Source: Candidatus Gastranaerophilales bacterium
Lineage (GTDB): Bacteria; Cyanobacteriota; Vampirovibrionia; Gastranaerophilales; Gastranaerophilaceae
Direction of reading: 5' to 3'
Length of the DNA: 64,000 nucleotides
NCBI GenBank assembly: GCA_944325835.1
Contig: CALVBO010000002.1
Coordinates: forward strand, 1 to 64,000
Positions 46,668 through 55,669 of this stretch are shown piece after piece. A program made the position numbers and the translations under genes. Positions within the stretch are counted from its first letter, which is position 1. Every line of letters starts with the position of its first letter. A model generated the notes under the pieces. That model searched no databases, was not told the origin of the DNA, and was given only the letters and a program-made list of their open reading frames with translations.

Positions 46668-46835
46668 TCACAGTTTGTAAAAGGTGTTGGTATCATTTTC
46701 TTCCACCCACAGCACTGTAATCGACTTCTCTTTGTCGTCAAACGGATTTTGCAGAAAAGAATTCGTCTTAAACGCAAGTTTGTCGTAGAACTTTATTTTT
46801 CGCCATAAATATTTTGTGTAAGTCAGTAATCTCAT
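46668..46835 (-). CDS. Small protein, 55 residues (tentative)
   Basis: MRLLTYTKYLWRKIKFYDKL and onward, with VLWVEENDTNTFYKL at the end. Open from ATG to TGA just 38 nt before deoC in the same direction. Codon use is like that of the neighbours, but the ribosome site (GGGA, 13 nt away) is weak. Confidence 0.5.
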   Translation of the reverse strand: MRLLTYTKYLWRKIKFYDKLAFKTNSFLQNPFDDKEKSITVLWVEENDTNTFYKL

Positions 46836-46940
46836 ATCACTATTATCCCGTCGGACTAAGCAAAAATAATCCTGATAACGGCTAATTTTCAGGCAAAATA
46901 TAATACTATTTGTTAATATACTTTTATTATTTTTTTTAAA

Positions 46941-46949
46941 TGTTATAAT
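46941..46949 (+). promoter_or_regulatory. Extended -10 promoter of the AsmA-like gene
   Basis: TGTTATAAT ends 9 nt before the ATG, so the predicted transcript has a 5' leader of about 3 nt and no Shine-Dalgarno. Confidence 0.65.
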
Positions 46950-46958
46950 AAAACACGA

Positions 46959-49900
46959 ATGAAGAAGTCAGTTAAATTTTCATTAATAACACTCGGGATA
47001 TTAACGGTTTGGAGCGGTATATACTTTGTTTTAATACCGCAGGTTTTATCTTCAAATTTTGTCAGAACAAAACTTGAAAAAGAAATTTTACAAAAATCAG
47101 GCTTCAGCCTGACCCTGAATGACTACAAAATACGAACAGGATTCGCTCCTGTTATAAAATTTAAAGCACAAAATGTAATCCTCAAAAATAACGAAAAAAA
47201 TGAATTCCTCATTGTAAAAAATATAAATACCAAAATCAACTGGCTTGCACTTCTCACAGGCAGACTTTCAATAAAAAATCTTGACGCCGATAACATTAAC
47301 CTTGCGCTTAACGAGGATTATACAGAACTGCTCACACGCCCCAATGTAATAAAATTAATTAAACATATCACCGTAAAAAACACTCTGGTTCATACGCTGA
47401 ATGTCAATCTGAAAAATCAGAAACTGATTGATGATATAAAAGTTACGGGCCGCGACATTCTCGTCGAAAAGTTTGATCTCAACAAGCATCTGAAACTTAA
47501 CACAGAATTGCTGATTGAAGAAAAAAACAATTCCGGCGAGGTAAAACTCACAGCCGATGTACAATTGCCGCTGGATCATAAAAGCCTTCGAAAAAGCACA
47601 ATCCTCGCAGATATTGAGCACTTTAACCTGAGCGCATTTTCAAAATTCATTCATACAGTTAATCCGGAAATAGAAACTCTTAACGGACTGATTGACCTCA
47701 ACATCAATAAAGACTTTGACGACTTCTTCAGCCTTAACCTGATAAGCGACAAGCTTTTCGTTAAATTCAAAGGCAAAGATCTTCCGATAAGCCACACGGC
47801 CCCTATCCAGATAAAATCACTGCTTACGCTTGAAAACGATGAAGTTATTATAAATTCTTTCAAAATTGAATCCGAAAAAATTAAATCTTCAATGCTGGGC
47901 ACAATTAACATCAAAAACCCTAAAAATCCGGATTTGAACCTGTCGCTTTCCATTGACAAATCAAACGCGCAGGAAATAATAAAACTTCTTCCGCCGGAAA
48001 GAGATTTAATGCCGGAATTAAACTTTTATGCGTTGAAAAAACACTACTTTGACGGAGATGTTCTTGCACATCTGGAAATTACCGGCAAGGCGCTAAGACC
48101 GCAGCTTACGGGAAGTGTCTTGATTACAAACGCCTATCTTGTAAAACCGATTAAAAATGCACAGAAAGCAACTATCAGACTGGTATTCAACCGCGAAAAA
48201 ATGACACTCGAAACAACTGTTCCGACATCGCCTAAAGAACGCGTGTGGGCTAACGGAGTTTTTGAACTTTATGACGAAAAACTTTGTGATTTAAACGTTA
48301 AGTCTACTAAAAATATTAATCTTGAAACCGCGCAGGTCGTAGTTAACCCGCTGCAAGAAATCCTTAAAATAGACTTCGGGCCGGTACCGTTGATGAAAAT
48401 TACAGGTTTGGGCAATATTGATATACAGGTTCACGGAAACACGATTGATCCGCATATTACAGGTGCTTTTAACTTCAAAAACGCACAGGTTGCATTCACC
48501 GATATGCCTAATCTAATAATCAAAAACGGTGAAGGCAACCTTAAATTCCTTGATACGGATACCTATTTTAAAACAACAAAGGCAACGCTGAACTCTGAAC
48601 CTGTTAATATTGAAGGCTCCTGCACTTTACAGGGCGTATTTAATTTCTTTGCGAATTCAAAAGGTCAAAATCTGGCAAAACTCCTTGCCGATATCAAAGG
48701 CAATACACTTCTCGCTGATATGAATACGTATTTTGATCAGATTGAAACGATTAAAGGTTTCGGCGACTTAAACCTGAATATTTACGGTGAGGCAAAAGAT
48801 ATTCGCAATATTGAATTCAACAAAAATATCTTTTCTAAAGGCAAGATTACCCTGAACGCCGTAACAATCAAGCCAAAAGCAATTCCACAGGCGGTTTCAA
48901 ATATATTCGGGGATTTAAATCTTGATAATCAGGATATCAATATGGATTTGTACGCCCTGATAAACAAATCAAAAGTTACAATCGAGGGGAAAATAAAAGA
49001 TTCAGATGCAAATATTCTTGTTAGCACAAAAGATTTCAGGATAATCGACGGGATTTCTACACTGCCGATAGAATTGCAAAAAAATATTCTGACGATTCTG
49101 AATTCTAACGAATTTATAAACCTTATCCCTGCGATAAATACCCACTTTACCGCTAAATATAAAGGCTCCATAGAAAAAATTTCGCCGGAAAATCTTGAAG
49201 TTTACGGCTCACTTTATTCAAACTTAAAACCCGCAGAATTCAAAAAAGTTAACTACGAACTCGTTAATTCAACTTTAAAAATAAGCCCCGTAAGGATTAA
49301 AAATAAAGATTTTCATATTGATGCCACCGCAACGGTTTCAAACCTATTTGATGAAAAAGCTTCCCTTACCGGAGTCTTTAACCTCAGAGATTTTAACCTT
49401 AATCTAATCAACGTAAAAACACTTAAAAATATAAAAGCCCTTAAACCGCTCTGCGCTAATCTGGAAAACCTCAGCGGGAAAATAAATATCATATCAAGTA
49501 TTCAAAACAACGATTTTACAGCCAATTGCAGCCTGCAAAACGTAAAAATTCATGAAAATAAAAGAATTCACGAAATTCTAAGCGGCAAAGTACAGCTAAA
49601 AAATAACCTTATCCTCGCAGACTCTATCAACGCAAGAATTTTTGACATGCCTGTACTCTTAAACGGACGGGTTTCACTTTCAAACAAAAATGTTCCGACC
49701 TTCCACCTGTGGCTTAACACCAAACCGACACAGGATTTCGTAAACACCTGCTTTAACCGGAACGCGCTTTATCCGATTAAAATAAAAGGAGATTTAACTC
49801 TTAATGCGGAAATTTCAGGAACCCCGCAGGATACAAATATTAAATCAAACTTAATGCTTGAAAAAGATTCATCAATCTACTATATGGGCGCGACCTTAGG

Positions 49901-51386
49901 CGACAAACTAAACGCAGTACGCCTTACCTCAAATCTTACCCTGCGCGGTAACGAACTTAAAATCAATAATTTTAACTACGATAAAGTAATCCTTTCCCTT
50001 GATAAAAATGAAAATATCGTTCCGCTTTTGAATATTTCCGGCGGAATGCAATACAAAGAAAACAATCTTATCGGATTTAATAACCTCAAAATTAAATCCC
50101 GCATGCCGGTTGATGCAAAAATCTTTAATATTATTTTCCGCAAGCCGTTCATGAAAGAAGGAACATTTACGTCTGACCTTACACTCAACGGAACATCTTT
50201 AAAGCCGCATATTCTTGGCAAACTCAATATTACAGATATCAATATTCCGCTTGTTGAAACCAATATTAACAACATAAATCTTGACTTCACCCCGCGGGTC
50301 ATAAATATTATCTCAAGCGGCGATTTGCTGACCAATAAGATTAAATTCAACGCCGCGCTTAAAAACGAATTAACACTCCCGCTTATTGTTGACAATATGG
50401 CGCTCCACGTCGCAAAACTGGATTTGAACAAAATTAACGACAAAATAAAGAATTTAGAAGAATCAAACTTTAAAATGCACGCGGCGTCCAATGTTATTCA
50501 ACCGCTGGATTACACAAACATCATCGTTAACAACTCAAAAATTACCGCTGACACAATCGTTATTAACAACATTAATGCAGAGAATTTCACAAGCGATATG
50601 CAAATCGGCAAAGATAAAACCCTGAACGTCAAAAACTTCAACTTTGAACTCGCTCAAGGCAATGTTAACGGTAATATAACGCATAATTACCTTAATGATA
50701 CCGTAAAACTTAATATAAATCTGAATAAAGCCAATGCAGCACAAATGGCAGAAACTCTATTCAATATCAAAGGTCAAATCTACGGACTTGCAAACGGTAA
50801 AATGTCGCTTTCCTGCACAGCTAAAAACGATAAAACCTGTTTTGCAACACTAAGCGGCAGCGGCAACTTCGCTATAGAAAACGGCAAGATGCCGAAACTC
50901 GGCTCTCTTGAATACCTTCTCAAAGCCGGCAACCTTATTAGTAACGGCCTGACAGGACTTACTATCAACGGGCTTATCGACCTTCTATCCCCGCTGAAAT
51001 CCGGCGAATTTAAAACAATCTCGGGTGATTTCAAAATCAACAACGGTGTTGCCGACAATATTAATATTTATTCCAGCGGCAAAGACCTTAACCTTTACAT
51101 AAGAGGTAAATACAACCTGAGTTCATCAATCGCGGATTTCCAAATCTTCGGCAGTCTGTCAAAAGACGTAACCACGTTGATTAATAAAGTTAAAAACCTT
51201 TCATTAAATACGTTATTAAAAACCATTCCGGGCGTCAAGAAAGATCCTAACATTGAATTTACATCTGACATCGCCAAAATTCCGAACTCAAACGACAGAA
51301 ATAATATTTATAAATTCTTCCGCGTAATCATAAACGGCGATATCAACGGCGAAGATTTCGTTAAATCCTTTGAATGGGTGGATTAA
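46959..51386 (+). CDS. AsmA/TamB/YhdP-like envelope protein
   Basis: 1475 residues. An N-terminal signal anchor (VKFSLITLGILTVWSGIYFVL-type segment, residues about 6-26) is followed by an AsmA-like start (LEKEILQKSGFSLTLNDYKI, VKNINTKINWLALL, LSIKNLDADNINLAL). A very long run of short beta strands rich in N, K, I and L follows; repeated phrases are GNIDIQVHG-like, INISGG and LTLNGTSLKPHILGKLNITD. The C-terminus (KAGNLISNGLTGLTINGLID, SGEFKTISGDFKINNG) matches AsmA_2-type ends. Family members form hydrophobic-groove bridges carrying phospholipid between membranes; that role is inferred. Implies an outer membrane. Confidence 0.85.
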   Translation: MKKSVKFSLITLGILTVWSGIYFVLIPQVLSSNFVRTKLEKEILQKSGFSLTLNDYKIRTGFAPVIKFKAQNVILKNNEKNEFLIVKNINTKINWLALLTGRLSIKNLDADNINLALNEDYTELLTRPNVIKLIKHITVKNTLVHTLNVNLKNQKLIDDIKVTGRDILVEKFDLNKHLKLNTELLIEEKNNSGEVKLTADVQLPLDHKSLRKSTILADIEHFNLSAFSKFIHTVNPEIETLNGLIDLNINKDFDDFFSLNLISDKLFVKFKGKDLPISHTAPIQIKSLLTLENDEVIINSFKIESEKIKSSMLGTINIKNPKNPDLNLSLSIDKSNAQEIIKLLPPERDLMPELNFYALKKHYFDGDVLAHLEITGKALRPQLTGSVLITNAYLVKPIKNAQKATIRLVFNREKMTLETTVPTSPKERVWANGVFELYDEKLCDLNVKSTKNINLETAQVVVNPLQEILKIDFGPVPLMKITGLGNIDIQVHGNTIDPHITGAFNFKNAQVAFTDMPNLIIKNGEGNLKFLDTDTYFKTTKATLNSEPVNIEGSCTLQGVFNFFANSKGQNLAKLLADIKGNTLLADMNTYFDQIETIKGFGDLNLNIYGEAKDIRNIEFNKNIFSKGKITLNAVTIKPKAIPQAVSNIFGDLNLDNQDINMDLYALINKSKVTIEGKIKDSDANILVSTKDFRIIDGISTLPIELQKNILTILNSNEFINLIPAINTHFTAKYKGSIEKISPENLEVYGSLYSNLKPAEFKKVNYELVNSTLKISPVRIKNKDFHIDATATVSNLFDEKASLTGVFNLRDFNLNLINVKTLKNIKALKPLCANLENLSGKINIISSIQNNDFTANCSLQNVKIHENKRIHEILSGKVQLKNNLILADSINARIFDMPVLLNGRVSLSNKNVPTFHLWLNTKPTQDFVNTCFNRNALYPIKIKGDLTLNAEISGTPQDTNIKSNLMLEKDSSIYYMGATLGDKLNAVRLTSNLTLRGNELKINNFNYDKVILSLDKNENIVPLLNISGGMQYKENNLIGFNNLKIKSRMPVDAKIFNIIFRKPFMKEGTFTSDLTLNGTSLKPHILGKLNITDINIPLVETNINNINLDFTPRVINIISSGDLLTNKIKFNAALKNELTLPLIVDNMALHVAKLDLNKINDKIKNLEESNFKMHAASNVIQPLDYTNIIVNNSKITADTIVINNINAENFTSDMQIGKDKTLNVKNFNFELAQGNVNGNITHNYLNDTVKLNINLNKANAAQMAETLFNIKGQIYGLANGKMSLSCTAKNDKTCFATLSGSGNFAIENGKMPKLGSLEYLLKAGNLISNGLTGLTINGLIDLLSPLKSGEFKTISGDFKINNGVADNINIYSSGKDLNLYIRGKYNLSSSIADFQIFGSLSKDVTTLINKVKNLSLNTLLKTIPGVKKDPNIEFTSDIAKIPNSNDRNNIYKFFRVIINGDINGEDFVKSFEWVD

Positions 51387-51486
51387 TCAACGACTTTCCC
51401 AGACACTAAACATGTAACGATTTCTTTACGTTTAGGCAAATATTTTTTTCAGGGGTTTTATGAAGTGTAACAGAAGGTTATTGTTT

Positions 51487-53028
51487 ATGATTCACCCGAT
51501 AAATTCATACAATTTTAGTCAACCGGTTTTTAAGGGGCAAAATACCTCAAACAATACAGCTCCGACAAAGAAGAATGCCTCAACAAGTATTTTTTATGTA
51601 AATGATTTGCACGGCAACATGGGTAATATGAGCCGTATTTATAATGCAAAACATAGTTTTGACAAGCAAAACCACGACGGACAGGATGTGATGGTTCTTG
51701 GCTCAGGTGATATTTCGGCAGGTGCAAATGTTAAACTTTTAAAAATTTCCAATGCCTTCCTCAACGTAATGGGCGCACTGGGAACTGCTATCGGGAACCA
51801 CGAATTTGACGCTAACCCGCAGGAAATCGCAGAGGTTCATAAAACCGCCAACTACAAAATCATGGGAGCAAACTTAAGTTTACAGGGTGAAAACAACCCT
51901 CTTCAAGGACAGATAACAAAATCCTTTGTTCAGGAGATTAACGGCAACAAATACGGTATAATCGGGCTCATACCGCCGGATCTGCACGAACGCATCAGAG
52001 AAAACGAATCCAGAAAAACCATTATTCCTTTCTCAAAAGAAGATTCAATAAAAGCTGTTCAGGAAGAAGCCGACAAGATGAAAAACGAGGGCATCAATAA
52101 GATTATTGTTCTCTCCCACTGCGGGCTTGAATTCGATAAAGAACTGGCGCAAAACACCTCCGGCGTTGATGTAATCCTCGGCGCGCACACGCACGAACTT
52201 ATTAAAGACATCGAACATAATAAAAACCTCTTTACTTCAAAATCAGGAGAGCCTGTAATCATTACGCAGGCCGGTAAAGACGGCGACCAATTCGGAGTTT
52301 TGAACCTTGAATTCGACGAAAGCGGTATTATTCAAAAGGCTCAAAATAATGTTCACAATTCCAGCAAGTTCAAACGCAACCCCGTTCTTGAAAGGATTTT
52401 TGACGGTATCATAGGCAAAGCGACCGAAGTCGGATATGTAGAAAAAACAGTTCCTGCTCCTGAAGACAGACTTGTAGAACCAAACCCGCATGCCTACTTG
52501 ATTATGGATGCCTGCCGTGAAGAATTCGGAACAGATTTGGCGTTAATCAATGCCGGCAACATCCGCGGCCACTTTGACGAAGGAAAACTCACAGAAAGAA
52601 AAGTTTTTGAAGTCGTTCCGCTGAAAAACCGCATGGTTAAAATGAAGCTGACAGAAGAAGAAGTTGTAAATGCACTCAAAAATGGTGCAAAATCGCTCAT
52701 CAACCCGGGCCATAAGCCAAGCATCGTAATGCCGTCCGGACTTGAATACACTATGAACCGCAAGGGTGAAGTCCTCAATGCGACATTTATCGACAAACAG
52801 GGCGTAAAACACCCGATTGACGTAAATCATCCTGACAAAAATAAAATTTACACCGTTGCAACAGACGACTTCTTTGCAAGCGGCGGCGACAAACTTATCC
52901 CTAACAAAATAAATGAAATAGATGAAAGATTTGATTTTGATAAGGATAAATTAACATGCCAGTATATCAAAAAACAAGGCAAACCTGTTCAAATCAAAGA
53001 TGACGGCAGAATTAAAATAATTGATTAA
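51487..53028 (+). CDS. 5'-nucleotidase/2',3'-cyclic phosphodiesterase family protein
   Basis: 513 residues from the ATG at 51487 (MIHPINSYNFSQPVFKG); AGAAGG lies 9 nt upstream. An ATG at 51460 adds nine residues and also has a purine-rich site. Metallophosphoesterase domain: NDLHGN, GSGDISAG, GNHEFDAN, SHCG and GAHTHE. C-terminal 5'-nucleotidase domain: NAGNIRGHFDEGKL, PLKNRMVKMKLT and ASGGD. No signal peptide, although most relatives are exported; instead the start has the short PVFKG pattern. Substrate uncertain. Confidence 0.88.
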   Translation: MIHPINSYNFSQPVFKGQNTSNNTAPTKKNASTSIFYVNDLHGNMGNMSRIYNAKHSFDKQNHDGQDVMVLGSGDISAGANVKLLKISNAFLNVMGALGTAIGNHEFDANPQEIAEVHKTANYKIMGANLSLQGENNPLQGQITKSFVQEINGNKYGIIGLIPPDLHERIRENESRKTIIPFSKEDSIKAVQEEADKMKNEGINKIIVLSHCGLEFDKELAQNTSGVDVILGAHTHELIKDIEHNKNLFTSKSGEPVIITQAGKDGDQFGVLNLEFDESGIIQKAQNNVHNSSKFKRNPVLERIFDGIIGKATEVGYVEKTVPAPEDRLVEPNPHAYLIMDACREEFGTDLALINAGNIRGHFDEGKLTERKVFEVVPLKNRMVKMKLTEEEVVNALKNGAKSLINPGHKPSIVMPSGLEYTMNRKGEVLNATFIDKQGVKHPIDVNHPDKNKIYTVATDDFFASGGDKLIPNKINEIDERFDFDKDKLTCQYIKKQGKPVQIKDDGRIKIID

Positions 53029-53723
53029 ATACTAAGTTTATACCCGCCGCCGTAGATTGTTTCAATATATTTTTTGCCTCCCGAAATTTTGTCAAGCTTT
53101 GAGCGCAAATGACGGATATGAACACGTATTGTTTCAACGTCATCATCCGGTGCATAACCCCAGATTTCTTTTAAGAGGCGCGCAGAAGATACCATTGTGC
53201 CATGATTTTGGAACAACAAATTAAAAATATCAAATTCTATAGGTGTTAATTTTGCAGTTTTGCCGTTTATTTCAACGCTGTAGGTTTCCGGCAGCAGGGT
53301 AATTTCACCAACGGAAAGCAAATCTCTCGTTGCGGCAGATTTCGGGATTTGCGCGGTACGTTTCAAAAGCGCGCGGACACGGACAAGAAGTTCATCCATT
53401 TCAAAAGGTTTGACGAGATAATCATCCACACCGATATCAAAGCCTTTAACCTTGTCATTAATCTGCGACAGTGCAGTAAGCATTAAAATCGGAACCTCAG
53501 CCGTTTCAGGGTTCTTACGAATTCTCTGTGCTACCGTAAACCCGTCAACTTCCGGCATCATAACATCAAGCACAACAAGGCATGGCAGCTCCTGCTTGCA
53601 AAGCGCAAAGCCCTTAATTCCGTCAAATGCCTGTATAACCCTGTATCCTGCAAGTTCAAGGTTGACCTTGATTAACTCGTTTATCGCCGGATCATCATCT
53701 ATCACCAAAATCTTATTATTCAT
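53025..53723 (-). CDS. OmpR/PhoB-type response regulator (orphan)
   Basis: 232 residues: receiver with DDDPAIN, VLDVMMPEVDG and VKPFEMDE; winged helix with LTPIEFDIFNLL and VETIRVHIRHLRSKL. No kinase gene adjoins it; the soluble kinase at 13964 or that at 40995 could serve. Tail-to-tail 4-nt overlap with the nucleotidase gene. Confidence 0.93.
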   Translation of the reverse strand: MNNKILVIDDDPAINELIKVNLELAGYRVIQAFDGIKGFALCKQELPCLVVLDVMMPEVDGFTVAQRIRKNPETAEVPILMLTALSQINDKVKGFDIGVDDYLVKPFEMDELLVRVRALLKRTAQIPKSAATRDLLSVGEITLLPETYSVEINGKTAKLTPIEFDIFNLLFQNHGTMVSSARLLKEIWGYAPDDDVETIRVHIRHLRSKLDKISGGKKYIETIYGGGYKLSI

Positions 53724-53964
53724 ACCCGAATTTTAACCCCAACAAGGCTATTTTTAAAGACCGATTTTAACAAATCTTAATAATACCGACTGGGGAAAAG
53801 CCCGTCATTTCAGGGTATAGAACTATCTTAAAAAATTTTTACAAAAAAATCATTTTTATCGTGTAAAAATTACATTTTTTAGATTTTTATAGTAAGATAT
53901 TAGAGCGTAAAAAATTTTACGCACATGTAGTAGTAAATAATATTTTTTATAGGAGGCTCATGAA
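53724..53964. promoter_or_regulatory. speD upstream region with a hairpin
   Basis: AT-rich gap. GCGTAAAA-AA-TTTTACGC at 53905-53922 is an inverted repeat between a possible -10 (TATAGT or TAAGAT, about 53888-53898) and the speD ribosome site. AGGAGG at 53951-53956 is the strongest Shine-Dalgarno seen in the window. Confidence 0.5.
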
Positions 53965-54420
53965 TTGGACGTAAAACAACCATTAAAAGCGTTTGAACAA
54001 GACGGCGTAGAAGAAGTTAATCTGGGACAACACGTACTAGCAGAATTTTTTGAATGTGATCCTAATATTTTAAATAGCATTGATAAAGTAGAAAAGTATA
54101 TGGTAGATGCGGCACTTGAGTGCGGAGCGACCATTGTGCAAAAATGCTTCCACATGTTTAACCCGTACGGGGTTTCCGGCGTGGTTATCATTTCGGAAAG
54201 CCATTTGGCAATACACACTTGGCCGGAGCTGGGATACGCTGCCGTTGATTTGTTCACTTGCGGTGACAAATGCGATCCGAAAATTTCTTATGAGTTTTTG
54301 AAAAAGAAATTCCACTGCCAGAACGCAACTTTCACAGAATTAAAAAGAGGTATTTTGAACAAAAATACAATGAAAGTTTCAGAAAAACCGTTCGTAATTG
54401 CAGAACAGTTATGCGGTTAA
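53965..54420 (+). CDS. speD: S-adenosylmethionine decarboxylase proenzyme
   Basis: Provides aminopropyl groups for spermidine synthesis; self-cleaves to make its pyruvoyl cofactor. 151 residues with SESHLAIHTWPELGYAAVDLFTCGD: the Ser after Glu in SESH is the cleavage site, and CGD carries the active Cys. The start is TTG at 53965, 8 nt after AGGAGG; the nearer ATG at 53960 is in another frame and stops after four codons. No speE nearby. mtnA in the same window would recycle the by-product. Confidence 0.94.
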   Translation: MDVKQPLKAFEQDGVEEVNLGQHVLAEFFECDPNILNSIDKVEKYMVDAALECGATIVQKCFHMFNPYGVSGVVIISESHLAIHTWPELGYAAVDLFTCGDKCDPKISYEFLKKKFHCQNATFTELKRGILNKNTMKVSEKPFVIAEQLCG

Positions 54421-54454
54421 GATGTGGAATAAAGCCATATTTGGCTTATAAATT

Positions 54455-54486
54455 AAAAAAGACGGGTAATAAACCCGTCTTTTTTA
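54455..54486. terminator. Bidirectional terminator after speD
   Basis: AAAAAAGACGGGT-AATAA-ACCCGTCTTTTTT between convergent speD and the GT9 gene. Confidence 0.9.
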
Positions 54487-54523
54487 CATTAATTTTTAAG
54501 AACCTTCGCAAGTCCACGGGTCT

Positions 54524-55552
54524 TTAGTCAAGTGCTATTCTAAGCACGTCGCCTGTGGAACCCAATAGCTTCTTATTATTAATCAAATTTAGAACATGTG
54601 CAGGTTTTATTGATTTCATGCAAGGTGTATATTTTTTACCTGCTTTGAGTTTTTTACACTGTTTCTGCCAGCAGAATTTGCATTTTGAAAACGCAGCGAC
54701 AAAACTTCCGTTTTCGCCGTATGGTCTGACGTTTTCCGGATTAGTCGAGCCGAAAAGTCCGATTGTTTTTACGCCAAGACCCGATGCTATATGAAGCGGG
54801 CCGGAATCCCCCGAAATAAACAGGTCACAAAGCGAAATCAGACACATTGTTTGTGAAATAGAAAATCTTCCTGAAAATAACACAGCGCCTTCAATTTTTT
54901 CTGAGATTGTCTTATGGAATTCTCTTTCATCCGGTGAGCCGGAAAGGAAAATAGTTCCGCCGAAAATTCCTTTTAAAAGGTTCCCGAGTTCAATCCAGCT
55001 TTCAGCCGGCCAGGCGCGCCCCTGACGGTTATTATCGGTTTGCCCGCCCGGAGAAAGAATAATATAAGGCCGCGGATATGCAGCAACCTGTGATTTCATA
55101 TCTTCAAGCGCAGCAGTATCAAGCCCGAGGCGGAGGTTTCTCGGCTGTTTTATTGCCGGGAAAGCTTTCTGCGCACTCAGGAAGAACGCATCAACCACGT
55201 GCTTATGCCCCATTGGAACTTTTGTAAATTTATGTTTAGGGCTTGCGATAAAAGTCATAAAATTATTGCGGAAAGCATTTGTCAGGTTCAAAACAACGTC
55301 ATAGTGTTCATGTCTTAGCTTAAGCGCAATTTGCAGGTTATAAGGGAAATCTTTTTTGCGTTTATGGTCAAATTCAATAATTTTATCAATATCGGGATTG
55401 TTTTGAAGCACAGCGGCATACCGAGACTCGCAGCAATAGTGAACCTCGTAATCCGGATACTTCGCCTTTATTGCCTGCGGAATAATCGTTGTGTGAACAA
55501 GATCACCAAGCGCACCAAATCTTAATACTAAAATCTTTTTTGACTTACCCAT
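54524..55552 (-). CDS. Glycosyltransferase family 9 (heptosyltransferase-like)
   Basis: 342 residues. KILVLRFGALGDLVHTTIIPQAIKAKYP at the N-terminus (split: RFGALGDLVHTTI), PYIILSPGGQTDNN (nucleotide-sugar domain start), and DLFISGDSGPLHIASGLGVKTIGLFGSTNPENVRPYG as in WaaF/WaaC enzymes (key residues: SGDSGPLHIA and GLFGSTNP). A Cys-rich segment follows (KCKFCWQKQCKK), as in many GT9 members. Suggests lipopolysaccharide core or another envelope glycan. Acceptor unknown. Confidence 0.9.
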   Translation of the reverse strand: MGKSKKILVLRFGALGDLVHTTIIPQAIKAKYPDYEVHYCCESRYAAVLQNNPDIDKIIEFDHKRKKDFPYNLQIALKLRHEHYDVVLNLTNAFRNNFMTFIASPKHKFTKVPMGHKHVVDAFFLSAQKAFPAIKQPRNLRLGLDTAALEDMKSQVAAYPRPYIILSPGGQTDNNRQGRAWPAESWIELGNLLKGIFGGTIFLSGSPDEREFHKTISEKIEGAVLFSGRFSISQTMCLISLCDLFISGDSGPLHIASGLGVKTIGLFGSTNPENVRPYGENGSFVAAFSKCKFCWQKQCKKLKAGKKYTPCMKSIKPAHVLNLINNKKLLGSTGDVLRIALD

Positions 55553-55641
55553 AATAAAACCACTTACAATAAAATCTTACCACAATCGTGCAAAAATTCA
55601 ATATTTTTTATCCCCCACTAGAATATATTTCAAATATATTG

Positions 55642-55647
55642 TATAAT
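55642..55647 (+). promoter_or_regulatory. -10 box of the GGDEF gene
   Basis: TATAAT, 23 nt before the ATG, with AAAGG at 55658-55662 as ribosome site. Confidence 0.55.
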
Positions 55648-55669
55648 AGTACATTATAAAGGTATACAA

